From: Streptomyces sp. CBMA152
GTDB taxonomy: Bacteria > Actinomycetota > Actinomycetes > Streptomycetales > Streptomycetaceae
Direction of reading: 5' to 3'
Length of the DNA stretch: 64,000 nt
NCBI RefSeq assembly: GCF_014596475.1
Contig: NZ_MECJ01000028.1
Span: forward strand, 248,001-312,000
Shown here: one piece after another, positions 7,979-15,991 of the stretch
Layout of the letters: each line of letters starts with the position of its first letter
How positions within the stretch are numbered: the first letter of the stretch is position 1
Translations under genes and position numbers: made by a program
Notes under the pieces: model-generated
Seen by the model: the letters and a program-made list of their open reading frames with translations, nothing else
Database searches by the model: none
Told to the model about the DNA's origin: nothing

Positions 7979-7997
7979 CGTTGCACACCGTGCAACG
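7979..7997. promoter_or_regulatory. Perfect 8-3-8 palindrome in divergent promoter, likely IclR operator
   Basis: CGTTGCAC-ACC-GTGCAACG is a perfect inverted repeat between the kinase start (7888) and the deaminase start (8019). It is AT-richer than its surroundings. Its place between the two arms of the cluster and the presence of a local IclR gene make it the best candidate operator. Confidence 0.65.
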
Positions 7998-8018
7998 ACA
8001 TTCTCCGAGGAGGCTTCC

Positions 8019-9290
8019 ATGGGGTTCCTGGCAGGACTGGCCGACGAGCGTGTGGACCACCGCTTCAAGGGGCTTCCGCCGGACGCCGACGGGCTGACCG
8101 TCGGTGAGCTCGCCGCCCAGCGCAGGAACCTTTTCACGGACGGCTTCACCACCCCCGTACTCGCCCTCTCCGCCGAGCGCCTGGAGCACAACCTCGCGCT
8201 GATGGAGCAGTACGCCACCCGTCACGGCCTCGCCTTCGCCCCGCACGGCAAGACGACCATGGCTCCCGAGCTCTTCGCCCGTCAGCTCGACCACGGCGCC
8301 TGGGGCATCACGCTCGCCGTGCCCCACCAGGTGCGCGTGGCGCGGCAGTTCGACGTCAAGCGGATCTTCCTCGCCAACCAGCTCGTCGACGCCCCCGCCC
8401 TGAAGTGGGTCGCCGGGGAGCTCGCCCGCGACCCTGACTTCCAGCTCATCTGTTACGTGGACTCCGTACGCGGCGTACAGCTCATGGACGCCGCCCTCAC
8501 CGGAGCGGCCCGCCCCCTCGACGTCGTCGTCGAGCTCGGCGCGGGCGACGGGGCCCGTACCGGCGTACGCACCGAGGCCGACGCCGCCGCCGTCGCCGAT
8601 GCGGTGGCAGCGACGCAGACCCTGCGCCTCGTAGGTGTCGCTGGATACGAGGGCGAGGTCCCGCAGGCCACCCCGGAAAAGGTGGACGTCTGGCTGCGGC
8701 GGCTCACCTCGCTCGCCGTCGAGTTCGACAAGGCGGGCCGCTTCTCCGGCTCCGGCCTGGACGAGATCGTGGTCAGCGCGGGCGGCAGCGCCTGGTTTGA
8801 CACGGTCGCGGACGTCTTCGCCGAGCTGCCCGAACTCTCGCTCCCCGTACTGAAGTTGCTCCGCTCCGGCGCGTACGTCTCGCACGACGACGGCCACTAC
8901 AAGCGCCTGACCCCCTTCAACCGCGTCCCCGGCGAAGGCGCCCTGCACCCCGCGTTCCGCCTGTGGGCGCAGGTCGTCTCCAAGCCCACCGCCGACCAGG
9001 CGTTCGTGAACGCGGGCAAGCGGGACGCGGCGTACGACCTGGATCTGCCCGAGGCGCAGGTCGTACGGGACGCGGTCAGCGGTGAAGTGCGGCCCGCCAC
9101 CGGCATCACGGTCACCAAGCTCTCCGACCAGCACGCCTGGCTGGACACGGGACCGGACGCGGCGATCGAGGTCGGCGACTGGGTGGGCCTGGGCCTCTCC
9201 CACCCGTGCACCAGCTTCGACAAGTGGCAGATGATCCCCCTGGTGGAGGCGGACGGAACCGTCGTCGACTACATCCGTACGTACTTCTAA
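8019..9290 (+). CDS. PLP-dependent amino acid deaminase (D-serine dehydratase/D-threonine aldolase-like)
   Basis: A 424-residue fold-type III PLP enzyme with an N-terminal alanine-racemase-like barrel. The PLP lysine is in PHGKTTMAPELF (about residue 75). The C-terminal GLSHPCTSFDKW carries the histidine and cysteine that bind zinc in eukaryotic-type D-serine dehydratases. It should release ammonia from a D-amino acid and form a keto acid. A strong GAGGAGG lies just before the ATG at 8019; an upstream in-frame start would run through the palindrome. It is followed after 4 bases by the D-aminoacylase gene, and RidA is divergent. Exact substrate not determined. Confidence 0.88.
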   Translation: MGFLAGLADERVDHRFKGLPPDADGLTVGELAAQRRNLFTDGFTTPVLALSAERLEHNLALMEQYATRHGLAFAPHGKTTMAPELFARQLDHGAWGITLAVPHQVRVARQFDVKRIFLANQLVDAPALKWVAGELARDPDFQLICYVDSVRGVQLMDAALTGAARPLDVVVELGAGDGARTGVRTEADAAAVADAVAATQTLRLVGVAGYEGEVPQATPEKVDVWLRRLTSLAVEFDKAGRFSGSGLDEIVVSAGGSAWFDTVADVFAELPELSLPVLKLLRSGAYVSHDDGHYKRLTPFNRVPGEGALHPAFRLWAQVVSKPTADQAFVNAGKRDAAYDLDLPEAQVVRDAVSGEVRPATGITVTKLSDQHAWLDTGPDAAIEVGDWVGLGLSHPCTSFDKWQMIPLVEADGTVVDYIRTYF

Positions 9291-9294
9291 GCCA

Positions 9295-10890
9295 ATGGAC
9301 CTCGTCATCCGTGACGCGCGCGTGATCGACGGCAGCGGCGGGCCCTCCTACCGCGCCGACGTCGGCATCCAGGGCGGCCGTATCGCGGCCCTGCGCCGCC
9401 GGGGCGAGCCGAGACTGTCCGGCGTCCGCACCCTGGACGCCGGCGGGCTCGCCCTCGCGCCCGGCTTCATCGACATGCACGCCCACTCCGACCTCGCCCT
9501 GCTGCGCGACCCGGACCACAGCGCGAAGGCCGCGCAGGGCGTGACCCTTGAGGTCCTTGGCCAGGACGGACTCTCGTACGCGCCCGTCGACGACCGCACC
9601 CTCGCCGAGGTCCGCCGGACGGTCACCGGCTGGAACGGCGACGGCGGCGACATCGACTTCGACTGGCGGTCGGTCGGCGGATACCTGGACCGGCTCGACC
9701 GGGGCATCGCGGTCAACGCCGCGTACCTGGTCCCGCAGGGCACGGTCCGGATGTACGCGATCGGGTGGGAGGACCGCCCCGCCACGCCCCAAGAGCTCGA
9801 CCGGATGCGGGAGTTGGTGGCCGAGGGGCTGGAGCAGGGTGCGGTGGGGATGTCGTCGGGGCTCACGTACACACCCGGCATGTACGCCCCCGACGCCGAG
9901 CTCGCCGAGCTCTGCAAGGTGGTGGCGCGGTACGGGGGCTACTACTGCCCGCATCACCGTTCGTACGGGGCCGGGGCGCTCGAAGCGTACGAGGAGATGG
10001 TCGCCCTCACCCGCGAGGCCGGGTGTGCGCTGCACCTGGCCCACGCCACCATGAACTTCGGCGTGAACAAGGGCCGCGCGGCCGAGCTGCTGACCCTGCT
10101 CGACGAGGCGCTGGCAGCCGGGGCCGACATCAGCCTCGACACATATCCGTACACCCCCGGCTGTACAACTCTCGTGGCGATGCTGCCCAGTTGGGCCAAC
10201 GCGGGCGGCCCGGCGGCCGTTCTGGAGCGGCTGCGGGACGACGCCATGGCCGAGCGCATACGCCACCACCTCGAAGTCGTCGGCTCGGACGGCTGTCACG
10301 GGGTGCCGATCGAGTGGGACACCGTCGAGATCTCCGGCGTGAGCGATGCGGGTCTCGCCTCGTACGTGGGCCGTACGGTCGCCGAGTCGGCGCAGCTGCG
10401 CGGCGAGTCGCCGTGGGCCGTCGCCCGCCGTCTGCTCCTCGACGACGGGCTCGGGTCGACGATCCTCCAGCATGTGGGGCATGAGGAGAACGTCCGGGAG
10501 ATCATGCGGCACCGCGTGCACACGGGCGGCAGCGACGGCATCCTCCAGGGCGAGAAGCCGCACCCGCGCGCGTACGGCACGTTCCCGCACTACCTCGGCC
10601 ACTACGCGCGTGACCTGCACGTACTCCCACTGGAGGAGATGGTCGCGCATCTGACCTCCCGCCCGGCGGCCCGCCTGCGCCTGCCCGACCGGGGCCTGAT
10701 CAGGGAGGGCTACCGCGCGGACGTCGTCCTCTTCGACCCGGACACCGTCGCGGCGGGTTCGTCCTTCGAGCACCCGCGCGCGCTGCCGGTCGGCATCCCG
10801 TACGTCCTGATCGACGGGAAGTTCGTCATCGAGGACGGGCGGCGCACGGACGTCCTGGCGGGCCGATCGGTCCGCCGCGCCCGTGGCTGA
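9295..10890 (+). CDS. N-acyl-D-amino-acid deacylase family amidohydrolase
   Basis: A 531-residue metal-dependent amidohydrolase. The N-terminal small beta domain is followed by PGFIDMHAHSDL, whose HxH binds zinc (about residues 60-62). The family segments SGLTYTPGMYA (about 186-196) and the C-terminal GLIREGYRADVVLFDPDTV complete the pattern. It releases free D-amino acids from N-acyl derivatives and would feed the deaminase encoded 4 bases upstream. Length agrees with D-aminoacylases (480-580). Together these genes form a salvage route for N-acyl-D-amino acids. Confidence 0.9.
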   Translation: MDLVIRDARVIDGSGGPSYRADVGIQGGRIAALRRRGEPRLSGVRTLDAGGLALAPGFIDMHAHSDLALLRDPDHSAKAAQGVTLEVLGQDGLSYAPVDDRTLAEVRRTVTGWNGDGGDIDFDWRSVGGYLDRLDRGIAVNAAYLVPQGTVRMYAIGWEDRPATPQELDRMRELVAEGLEQGAVGMSSGLTYTPGMYAPDAELAELCKVVARYGGYYCPHHRSYGAGALEAYEEMVALTREAGCALHLAHATMNFGVNKGRAAELLTLLDEALAAGADISLDTYPYTPGCTTLVAMLPSWANAGGPAAVLERLRDDAMAERIRHHLEVVGSDGCHGVPIEWDTVEISGVSDAGLASYVGRTVAESAQLRGESPWAVARRLLLDDGLGSTILQHVGHEENVREIMRHRVHTGGSDGILQGEKPHPRAYGTFPHYLGHYARDLHVLPLEEMVAHLTSRPAARLRLPDRGLIREGYRADVVLFDPDTVAAGSSFEHPRALPVGIPYVLIDGKFVIEDGRRTDVLAGRSVRRARG

Positions 10891-10896
10891 TCCGCA

Positions 10897-10914
10897 GTTC
10901 CCCGCGCCCCTGAA
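10897..10914. repeat. Half copy of the dispersed repeat
   Basis: GCAGTTCCCCGCGCCCCT lies immediately after the deacylase stop codon, between converging genes. Only the left arm is present. Confidence 0.8.
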
Positions 10915-10920
10915 AGGGCC

Positions 10921-12399
10921 CTACAGCAGGTCGGATGACGTGTCCTTGCCCAGGCGTACGTCGAGTGAGGCCTCGGCGGTGGCCAGTGCCAGCAGCCCCG
11001 CGTCCACCAGACCCCAGACCGCCAGATGAAGACTCTCGGAAATGGGCGTCATCTCCCCGCCGTTCGCATCCGAGAAATACGCGGCATCAAAAAGCTTTCC
11101 GATGCCGCTGTTCACCCCGGATGCACCGAACCTGAGATTCCTCGGATTGTTCGAGGCGTCGGAGACGAGCCCCTGGAATTCCCCTGGAGCCTGCTGCGCG
11201 TTGCCTGCGGGCCCCTGCCCCACCGCGAACGCGAAGAATCGGTCCACGACGTCGTTCACGCTGCGACCTGGCACGCACGCCCGAATGAAGTCCAGCACGG
11301 CCGTACTGTGACCTGCATTGGTGGCGTCGTACCTCTGCAGGACCTCATTGAGGATATGGGCTATGTAGTGATCGGAGAGCCTGTGGTTCCGGGATATGGA
11401 GACTCCGTTCCGATCCGCGCCCATGGTTCTAGTTGCCGAATAGTTCGCATGTCCGTCCATATTGAAGTGGTTGGATCCTCCTCCGTTGTCCTGGATGCCC
11501 AGCCTTCGGAGTTCCGCGCGCGGCGAGCCCGGCCCATTGCCCTCGTTGTAGTCGTAGATGCCCAACGTGTCGGCGCCGGGGATGGCCACTCTCCCCGGGT
11601 AGGCGGCAGGGTTATTGGTGATATTCCCGGCCGCCTGCTGGTTCCGCAGAGCCATGTGCTGCGTCTGCGCGTCGAGTTGGTCCTGGGCCATCTGCTCCAT
11701 CTGCTGGCGATACTGCTGCTGCGGGGTCAGGGCGGGCTGCTGGAACATGCGCTGCACCGCCACGCCTGCGGAGGTGGGCTCCGCTCCACCCCGGGAGGGG
11801 GCGGCGCTCTCCGCGGTCAGTGGCGCCGGGCTCTGCGCCATCACCCGGGTCGCGTTGGCTTCCGCCTCGCGTTCGAAACGGTCGGAAGGGTCGCTGACGG
11901 ACAGACCCGCCCCGTTGTCGGTGCCCGCGACAGGGCCTCGGCGCTGCTGAATGACGTGGGTCAGCTCATGGGCGAGGGTGTGCTTGTCCGTTCCGCCGTT
12001 GCCGATGACGACGTGGTTGCCGGAGGTGTAGGCGCGGGCGCCCACTTCGGCGGCAGAGGCCTTGGCCGCGCTGTCGTTGTGGACGCGCACATCGGAGAAG
12101 TCCGCGCCGAGCCGGGCCTCCATGTCGGTACGGGTCGTGTCGTCGAGCGGCCGACCGCCGGAACGCAGGACGTCGTGGACAGCGGAGCGCTGCACCTGCT
12201 GATGCCCGCATCCGGCACCGTGCTGATGCTGCTCCGGCTGCGCCCACCGATGTCCGGCCTGACGCAGCATCTGGACGACGGCGGCGTTGCCCGCGCCGCT
12301 CTGCAGGGCGAGGATCCCGCCACCACCGGCGGGAGCCTTGGCAGCGGGGCGGGGGGACTTCTTGGCCTGGGGCGTCCGGGCCTGGTCGTCGGCGTGCAT
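10921..12399 (-). CDS. DUF4157 protein with unknown C-terminal domain
   Basis: A 492-residue protein. Residues about 70-180 form the DUF4157 domain: LDDTTRTDMEARLG, SDVRVHNDSAA, a metallopeptidase-like HTLAHELTHVIQQ (HExxH is HELTH) and SDRFEREAEANATRVM. This domain is common in putative effectors of extracellular contractile injection systems and in polymorphic toxins. The C-terminal 270 residues (Q-rich linker, then a compact domain with SISRNHRLSDHYIAHIL) are not recognised; an HNH-like nuclease is conceivable. There is no signal peptide. The ATG at 12399 is chosen because GAGAGGAA precedes it. No structural injection-system genes are in the window, so it is an orphan. Confidence 0.82.
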   Translation of the reverse strand: MHADDQARTPQAKKSPRPAAKAPAGGGGILALQSGAGNAAVVQMLRQAGHRWAQPEQHQHGAGCGHQQVQRSAVHDVLRSGGRPLDDTTRTDMEARLGADFSDVRVHNDSAAKASAAEVGARAYTSGNHVVIGNGGTDKHTLAHELTHVIQQRRGPVAGTDNGAGLSVSDPSDRFEREAEANATRVMAQSPAPLTAESAAPSRGGAEPTSAGVAVQRMFQQPALTPQQQYRQQMEQMAQDQLDAQTQHMALRNQQAAGNITNNPAAYPGRVAIPGADTLGIYDYNEGNGPGSPRAELRRLGIQDNGGGSNHFNMDGHANYSATRTMGADRNGVSISRNHRLSDHYIAHILNEVLQRYDATNAGHSTAVLDFIRACVPGRSVNDVVDRFFAFAVGQGPAGNAQQAPGEFQGLVSDASNNPRNLRFGASGVNSGIGKLFDAAYFSDANGGEMTPISESLHLAVWGLVDAGLLALATAEASLDVRLGKDTSSDLL

Positions 12400-12510
12400 C
12401 GGTTCCTCTCGCGGGCGGTCGGGCACGAAGCTTTCACGCGGCGCCAACGTTTCCCTAACGGTTTCCAGCGATATGCATTAGCGGGAGTGAGAGATCGATT
12501 TCTCCGCCCC

Positions 12511-12530
12511 AGGGGCGCGGGGAACTGCGC
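12511..12530. repeat. Half copy of the dispersed repeat
   Basis: AGGGGCGCGGGGAACTGCGC sits 9 bases after the stop of the ATPase gene that ends at 12540 on the minus strand. Only the right arm is present. Confidence 0.8.
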
Positions 12531-12539
12531 GAACGGCCC

Positions 12540-12971
12540 TCACAGGTGCACACCCCCCGGCACGATCAGCTCGAACCACACGGTCTTGCCGATCCCGCAC
12601 GGGCGGTGGTTGGCGCCCCAGGCGTCGGACAGCGCCTCGACCAGCGCGAGCCCGCGCCCCGACTCATCGTCCGGACCCGCCGCTCTCGGGTACGGCAGCA
12701 CCGCGTTCGCGTCGACCACCTCGACGCGGAAGATGTCCCCGCCGAGCACGCACCGCGCCCGCACCTCCCGGTCGGCCGGGGCCCGCCCGTGCCGTACGGC
12801 GTTGGTCATCAGCTCGCTGAGCAGCAGGACGGCGGTCTCAGTCAGCCGGTCGGGCACCTTCCAGGCGCGCGCCTGCTCTGCCAGCAGCGCCCGCGCCCGC
12901 CCGACGCTGCGGGGTCCGCGCGAAAACCGCCACTCAACGTCCTTCGAACGGGGGGTAGTTGTGTTGTCCAT
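12540..12971 (-). CDS. RsbW-like ATP-binding protein (HATPase_c, abaA-type)
   Basis: A 143-residue single-domain GHKL ATPase. The N box is seen in LLLSELMTNAVRHG (about residues 48-61) and the ATP-lid region in DESGRGLALVEALSDAWG. Such proteins act as anti-sigma factor kinases in Bacillus; Streptomyces has dozens, many beside XRE/DUF397 pairs as here. It is transcribed divergently from the XRE gene at 13069, with a palindrome between them. Partner sigma or anti-anti-sigma factor unknown. Confidence 0.88.
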   Translation of the reverse strand: MDNTTTPRSKDVEWRFSRGPRSVGRARALLAEQARAWKVPDRLTETAVLLLSELMTNAVRHGRAPADREVRARCVLGGDIFRVEVVDANAVLPYPRAAGPDDESGRGLALVEALSDAWGANHRPCGIGKTVWFELIVPGGVHL

Positions 12972-13019
12972 GGCTCATACGGTGTCGGGCCGGGCATAGC
13001 CTCGGGGAGTGACAGCCCG

Positions 13020-13040
13020 GGTACAGGCCACCCCTGTACC
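13020..13040. promoter_or_regulatory. 8-5-8 palindrome between ATPase and XRE genes
   Basis: GGTACAGG and CCTGTACC flank CCACC, a perfect inverted repeat. A further half site (TGTACC) follows just downstream. It lies between the divergent starts at 12971 and 13069 and is a good candidate for autoregulation by the XRE protein. Confidence 0.6.
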
Positions 13041-13068
13041 CGCGATGTACCCGGAGAGGCGGTTTCCG

Positions 13069-13884
13069 ATGACCGAGGCGAACTCACACCCGCCGATGGC
13101 CTGGTGCTACTGCGGCGACCAGGTCAAGCTCTGGCGGGAGAGCACGGGTGTGAGCCGCGAGGAGCTGTGCAAGAAGGCGAACTACCAGTACGAGTACGTC
13201 AAGTCGATGGAGAACGGCCGCCGCAAGCCCACCCTGCGACTCCTTCGGGCCGCTGACGAACTGTGCGGGGCAAATGGGAAGTTGCTGGCCGCGCACCGGT
13301 ATTTGAAGCCCGAGCCGTTCCCGGCGAGGTCGCAGGAGTTCATGCTGCTCGAAGCGGCGGCCATCGCCCTCGACTGGTACGAGCCGTTGCTCATCCCCGG
13401 CCTGTTGCAGACCGAGGAGTACGCGCGGGCGCTGATCAGCGGAAGTTTCCCGCCGCTGGACGAGGAGACCGTCGAGGAGCGCGTGAACGCGCGCTTGCAA
13501 AGGGCTGAAGCGCTGCGGAAGCGACCGACGACCATCTTCAACTTTGTGATGTACGAAGCGGCCCTGCGCACCGTGGTCGGCGACCGGGGCTTGATGAAGC
13601 GGCAGTTCGACCACGTGCTGGCGGCGGGCGAGTTGCGCAACGTCTCCGTACAGGTGCTGCCCATGAGCCGTTGCCCCGGTGCCGCACTCAACGGTTCGCT
13701 CGTGCTGCTGGAGACTCCTGACCACGAGCACGTCGGTTATGTAGAAGGCCAGGAGACGAGCGCGCTCTACGCCGATCCCGCCAAAGTCAGTCTGTTGGCG
13801 CAGACCCATGGCATGATCCGCTTGCACGCCCTCAGTGTTGAGGAGTCGGCGGAGTTCATCGGCAACATGGCGGAGGAGCTATGA
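13069..13884 (+). CDS. XRE family regulator with DUF5753 domain (WhiJ-like)
   Basis: A 271-residue regulator. The helix-turn-helix is near residues 16-60 (VSREELCKKANYQYEYVKSM). The DUF5753 domain follows, with the signature YEPLLIPGLLQTEEYARAL near residue 104. GGAGAGG precedes the ATG at 13069, and the earlier in-frame start lies within the palindrome. The stop overlaps the DUF397 start (ATGA). ATPase, XRE and DUF397 together form an abaA/whiJ-like developmental-regulation cluster as known in S. coelicolor; a role in morphological or antibiotic control is inferred from that family. Confidence 0.93.
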   Translation: MTEANSHPPMAWCYCGDQVKLWRESTGVSREELCKKANYQYEYVKSMENGRRKPTLRLLRAADELCGANGKLLAAHRYLKPEPFPARSQEFMLLEAAAIALDWYEPLLIPGLLQTEEYARALISGSFPPLDEETVEERVNARLQRAEALRKRPTTIFNFVMYEAALRTVVGDRGLMKRQFDHVLAAGELRNVSVQVLPMSRCPGAALNGSLVLLETPDHEHVGYVEGQETSALYADPAKVSLLAQTHGMIRLHALSVEESAEFIGNMAEEL

Positions 13885-14129
13885 GCGGCCAGCTCGTATG
13901 GTTCAAGTCCAGCTACAGCGACGATCAGGGCGGCAACTGCATCGAAGTCGCCCTGGATTGGCGCAAGTCGAGCTACAGCGACAGCCAGGGCGGCGCCTGC
14001 GTAGAGATATCCGCCTGCCCCCACACCATCCACGTCCGGGACTCCAAGCTCGGCGGGGACGGGCCGACGTTCGCCGTCCCCGCCGGGGCCTGGGCTCAGT
14101 TCACGGCCGGGATCGCCGGGGATAAGTAG
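13881..14129 (+). CDS. DUF397 protein with duplicated N-terminal motif
   Basis: An 82-residue small protein of the DUF397 family, the usual partner of XRE-DUF5753 regulators. The C-terminal half has the normal IHVRDSK and W-x-x-F pattern. The N-terminal motif W-K-SSYSD-QGG-C-E occurs twice (about residues 7-23 and 31-48), whereas the family normally has one copy. Codons of the two copies are also similar, suggesting a recent tandem duplication. It overlaps the XRE gene by ATGA. Its end overlaps the converging alkylsulfatase-like gene by 34 bases. Confidence 0.9.
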   Translation: MSGQLVWFKSSYSDDQGGNCIEVALDWRKSSYSDSQGGACVEISACPHTIHVRDSKLGGDGPTFAVPAGAWAQFTAGIAGDK

Positions 14130-15991
14130 GCGAAGACCGTGTCGGCGGCCGTGCGGTCGTCGTCGATGCGGGCGCGTCCTGCCCGTACCGCCTCGTCGAA
14201 GTTGGCGAGGAAGTCCGGGCCGTCGACGAGGAGTCGGTCGAGCGCGGCGCGGGTCAGGGCGATCGTCGCCTGGGGCTTGTCGACGCCGGGCGGCAGGGTA
14301 TCGCCGCGCGTGTCCGCGTAGACCAGCACGCCGTCGCGTAACACCGTGACGCCCGACTGGCCAGTGTCCGTCAGGTGCCACAACAGCACGATGGGGACGG
14401 CCTGTTCGGCCGCCCGGGGGCCGTCGAGACGGGCGGCGACCGTGGCGAAGTACTGGGCGGGGTTGGCGTACCGCACCAGGTCGCCGACGACCGGCCGTAC
14501 GGCCGTCGGCTGCGGACCGTCGGTGTGCAGATTGCGCGCGGCCGTCAGATAGATGTTGCGCAGGGGGCCGTACTCGGCGAGGTAGCCGAGCTGGGTCAGG
14601 GCCAGCGCCTGGAGTGTCTTCGCCGCGCCCAGGACTCCGGCGGAGACCGTCGCCGGGTCGCAGGCGGCGGCCACGACGTGGTCGAGGAGTTCGACGACCC
14701 GCTCGTAGTGGGGCGCCTCGGCCTCGTACTCGCGGCGCGCGGCGCTCAGCACCTCGTGCGCACCGCCGAGCGCGCGCACGTACCGCTTGGCGGTGGCGCC
14801 CGTGGCGGGGGTCGCGGCGACCGCGTCCGTGGCCGCGACGAACTCGTGGCCGAGGAGCCTGAGCCAGGTCTGGCGGGCGGCCTGCGTCGCGGTGCCGACG
14901 TAACCGGACGCGTAGAACGGCCTGTTGGACGGTTGGGACTGGCGGCGCACCCAGGCGTCGCGGCGCGCGGCCAGACGAGCGGTGACGTTCTTGCGGCCCC
15001 AGCCGGGCCACTCGTACGCCCCGGCGACCGTCTCCGCGACCGGGCCGAACGCGCGCAGGGTCTCGTCGAGGTGGCGGGCCCGTACGTCCCCGAGGCCGCC
15101 GAGCAGGCCGGGGGCGGTGAGGTAGAGGACCTTGCGGTCGGGCAGGTAGAGGTTCATCTCGGCCGGGGACTGCAACCCGGCTGCGGGCTGGAAGACGATG
15201 TCGACGCCGTCTACCTCGACCCTCCCCGCGAGGTGGTCCGTCGGCGGGATCAGCGTGGCCTCGCCCGCCGAGACGGTCAGGCCGGGGCCGCTGTCGATCA
15301 GGCCGTACGGGCCGGCTTCCAGGCGGGTGCCGTACGTGTGGTCCACCAGGCACGCCGTGGCCATGCCCTCGACCACATGGCGGCGCACGGCGTCGTCGAG
15401 GAAGCCGTCGGGCGCGTACACCTTCAGATCGTCCGGGATCTCGTCGCCGCACTCGGCGAACAGGCCGCGCGAGCCGCCGAAGTGGTCGACGCAGCTCGCG
15501 GTGTAGATCACGGCCGTGACGGGGCGGTGGTCGCCGGTCGTCCTGCGGTACAGACGCAGCGCGTACTGCGCGGTCTCGTACGAACCCAGCGGGTCGATCA
15601 CGATCAGGCCGGTGGCGCCCTCGACGATCGTCATGTTCGCCAGGTCGTAGCCGCGCACCTGGTAGACGCCGCCCCCGTCGCCGCCGGTCACCAGGTACAG
15701 CCCCGCCATCGCGTTCATCCGGCCCTGCCGCCACACGCGCGCGTTGACCGAGACGGGGATCTCCTCGGCCTCGCGCAGGAAGTCGAAGCGGCCGTGGTGC
15801 CAGGCGTGGCCCGTGCCGTCGCCGGTCCCGTCGCGCGCGGGGATCGCCTCGACGTCCGGCCCCGCGATCAGCCCCTGGGAGGCGCCCCGGAAGTCGGAGC
15901 CGTCGGCGGGGGCGCTCTGCTCGGCGGGACGGTTGCTCTGGATGACGAACGGGGTCGGTGCGACGGTCTCGTGCTGCTTGCCGTTGGTCAT
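14096..15991 (-). CDS. Alkylsulfatase-like MBL-fold protein lacking metal ligands
   Basis: A 631-residue protein resembling type III alkyl sulfatases (SdsA1/BDS1): MBL domain, dimerisation domain (ARAR-LDETLRAF onward) and C-terminal SCP2-like domain. The canonical metal motif THSHVDHFGG is here TASCVDHFGG, with A165 and C167 in place of two histidines while D169 and H170 remain. The later segment that carries a glutamate and a histidine ligand in active enzymes reads YLPDRKVLYLTAPGLLGG and lacks them, although SPAEMNLYL is kept. Sulfatase activity is therefore doubtful; a structural, regulatory or different catalytic role is possible. It stands alone, divergent from the aminotransferase gene. 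Confidence 0.85.
   Translation of the reverse strand: MTNGKQHETVAPTPFVIQSNRPAEQSAPADGSDFRGASQGLIAGPDVEAIPARDGTGDGTGHAWHHGRFDFLREAEEIPVSVNARVWRQGRMNAMAGLYLVTGGDGGGVYQVRGYDLANMTIVEGATGLIVIDPLGSYETAQYALRLYRRTTGDHRPVTAVIYTASCVDHFGGSRGLFAECGDEIPDDLKVYAPDGFLDDAVRRHVVEGMATACLVDHTYGTRLEAGPYGLIDSGPGLTVSAGEATLIPPTDHLAGRVEVDGVDIVFQPAAGLQSPAEMNLYLPDRKVLYLTAPGLLGGLGDVRARHLDETLRAFGPVAETVAGAYEWPGWGRKNVTARLAARRDAWVRRQSQPSNRPFYASGYVGTATQAARQTWLRLLGHEFVAATDAVAATPATGATAKRYVRALGGAHEVLSAARREYEAEAPHYERVVELLDHVVAAACDPATVSAGVLGAAKTLQALALTQLGYLAEYGPLRNIYLTAARNLHTDGPQPTAVRPVVGDLVRYANPAQYFATVAARLDGPRAAEQAVPIVLLWHLTDTGQSGVTVLRDGVLVYADTRGDTLPPGVDKPQATIALTRAALDRLLVDGPDFLANFDEAVRAGRARIDDDRTAADTVFAYLSPAIPAVN

Noticed and set aside
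9112..10773. 553-codon minus-strand frame opposite the D-aminoacylase gene
   Set aside because: The composition is typical of complementary high-GC shadow frames, and the plus strand has all amidohydrolase motifs.
11026..12999. 657-codon plus-strand frame through the DUF4157 and ATPase genes
   Set aside because: Antisense shadow; the minus strand has HELTH and GHKL motifs and proper ribosome binding sites.
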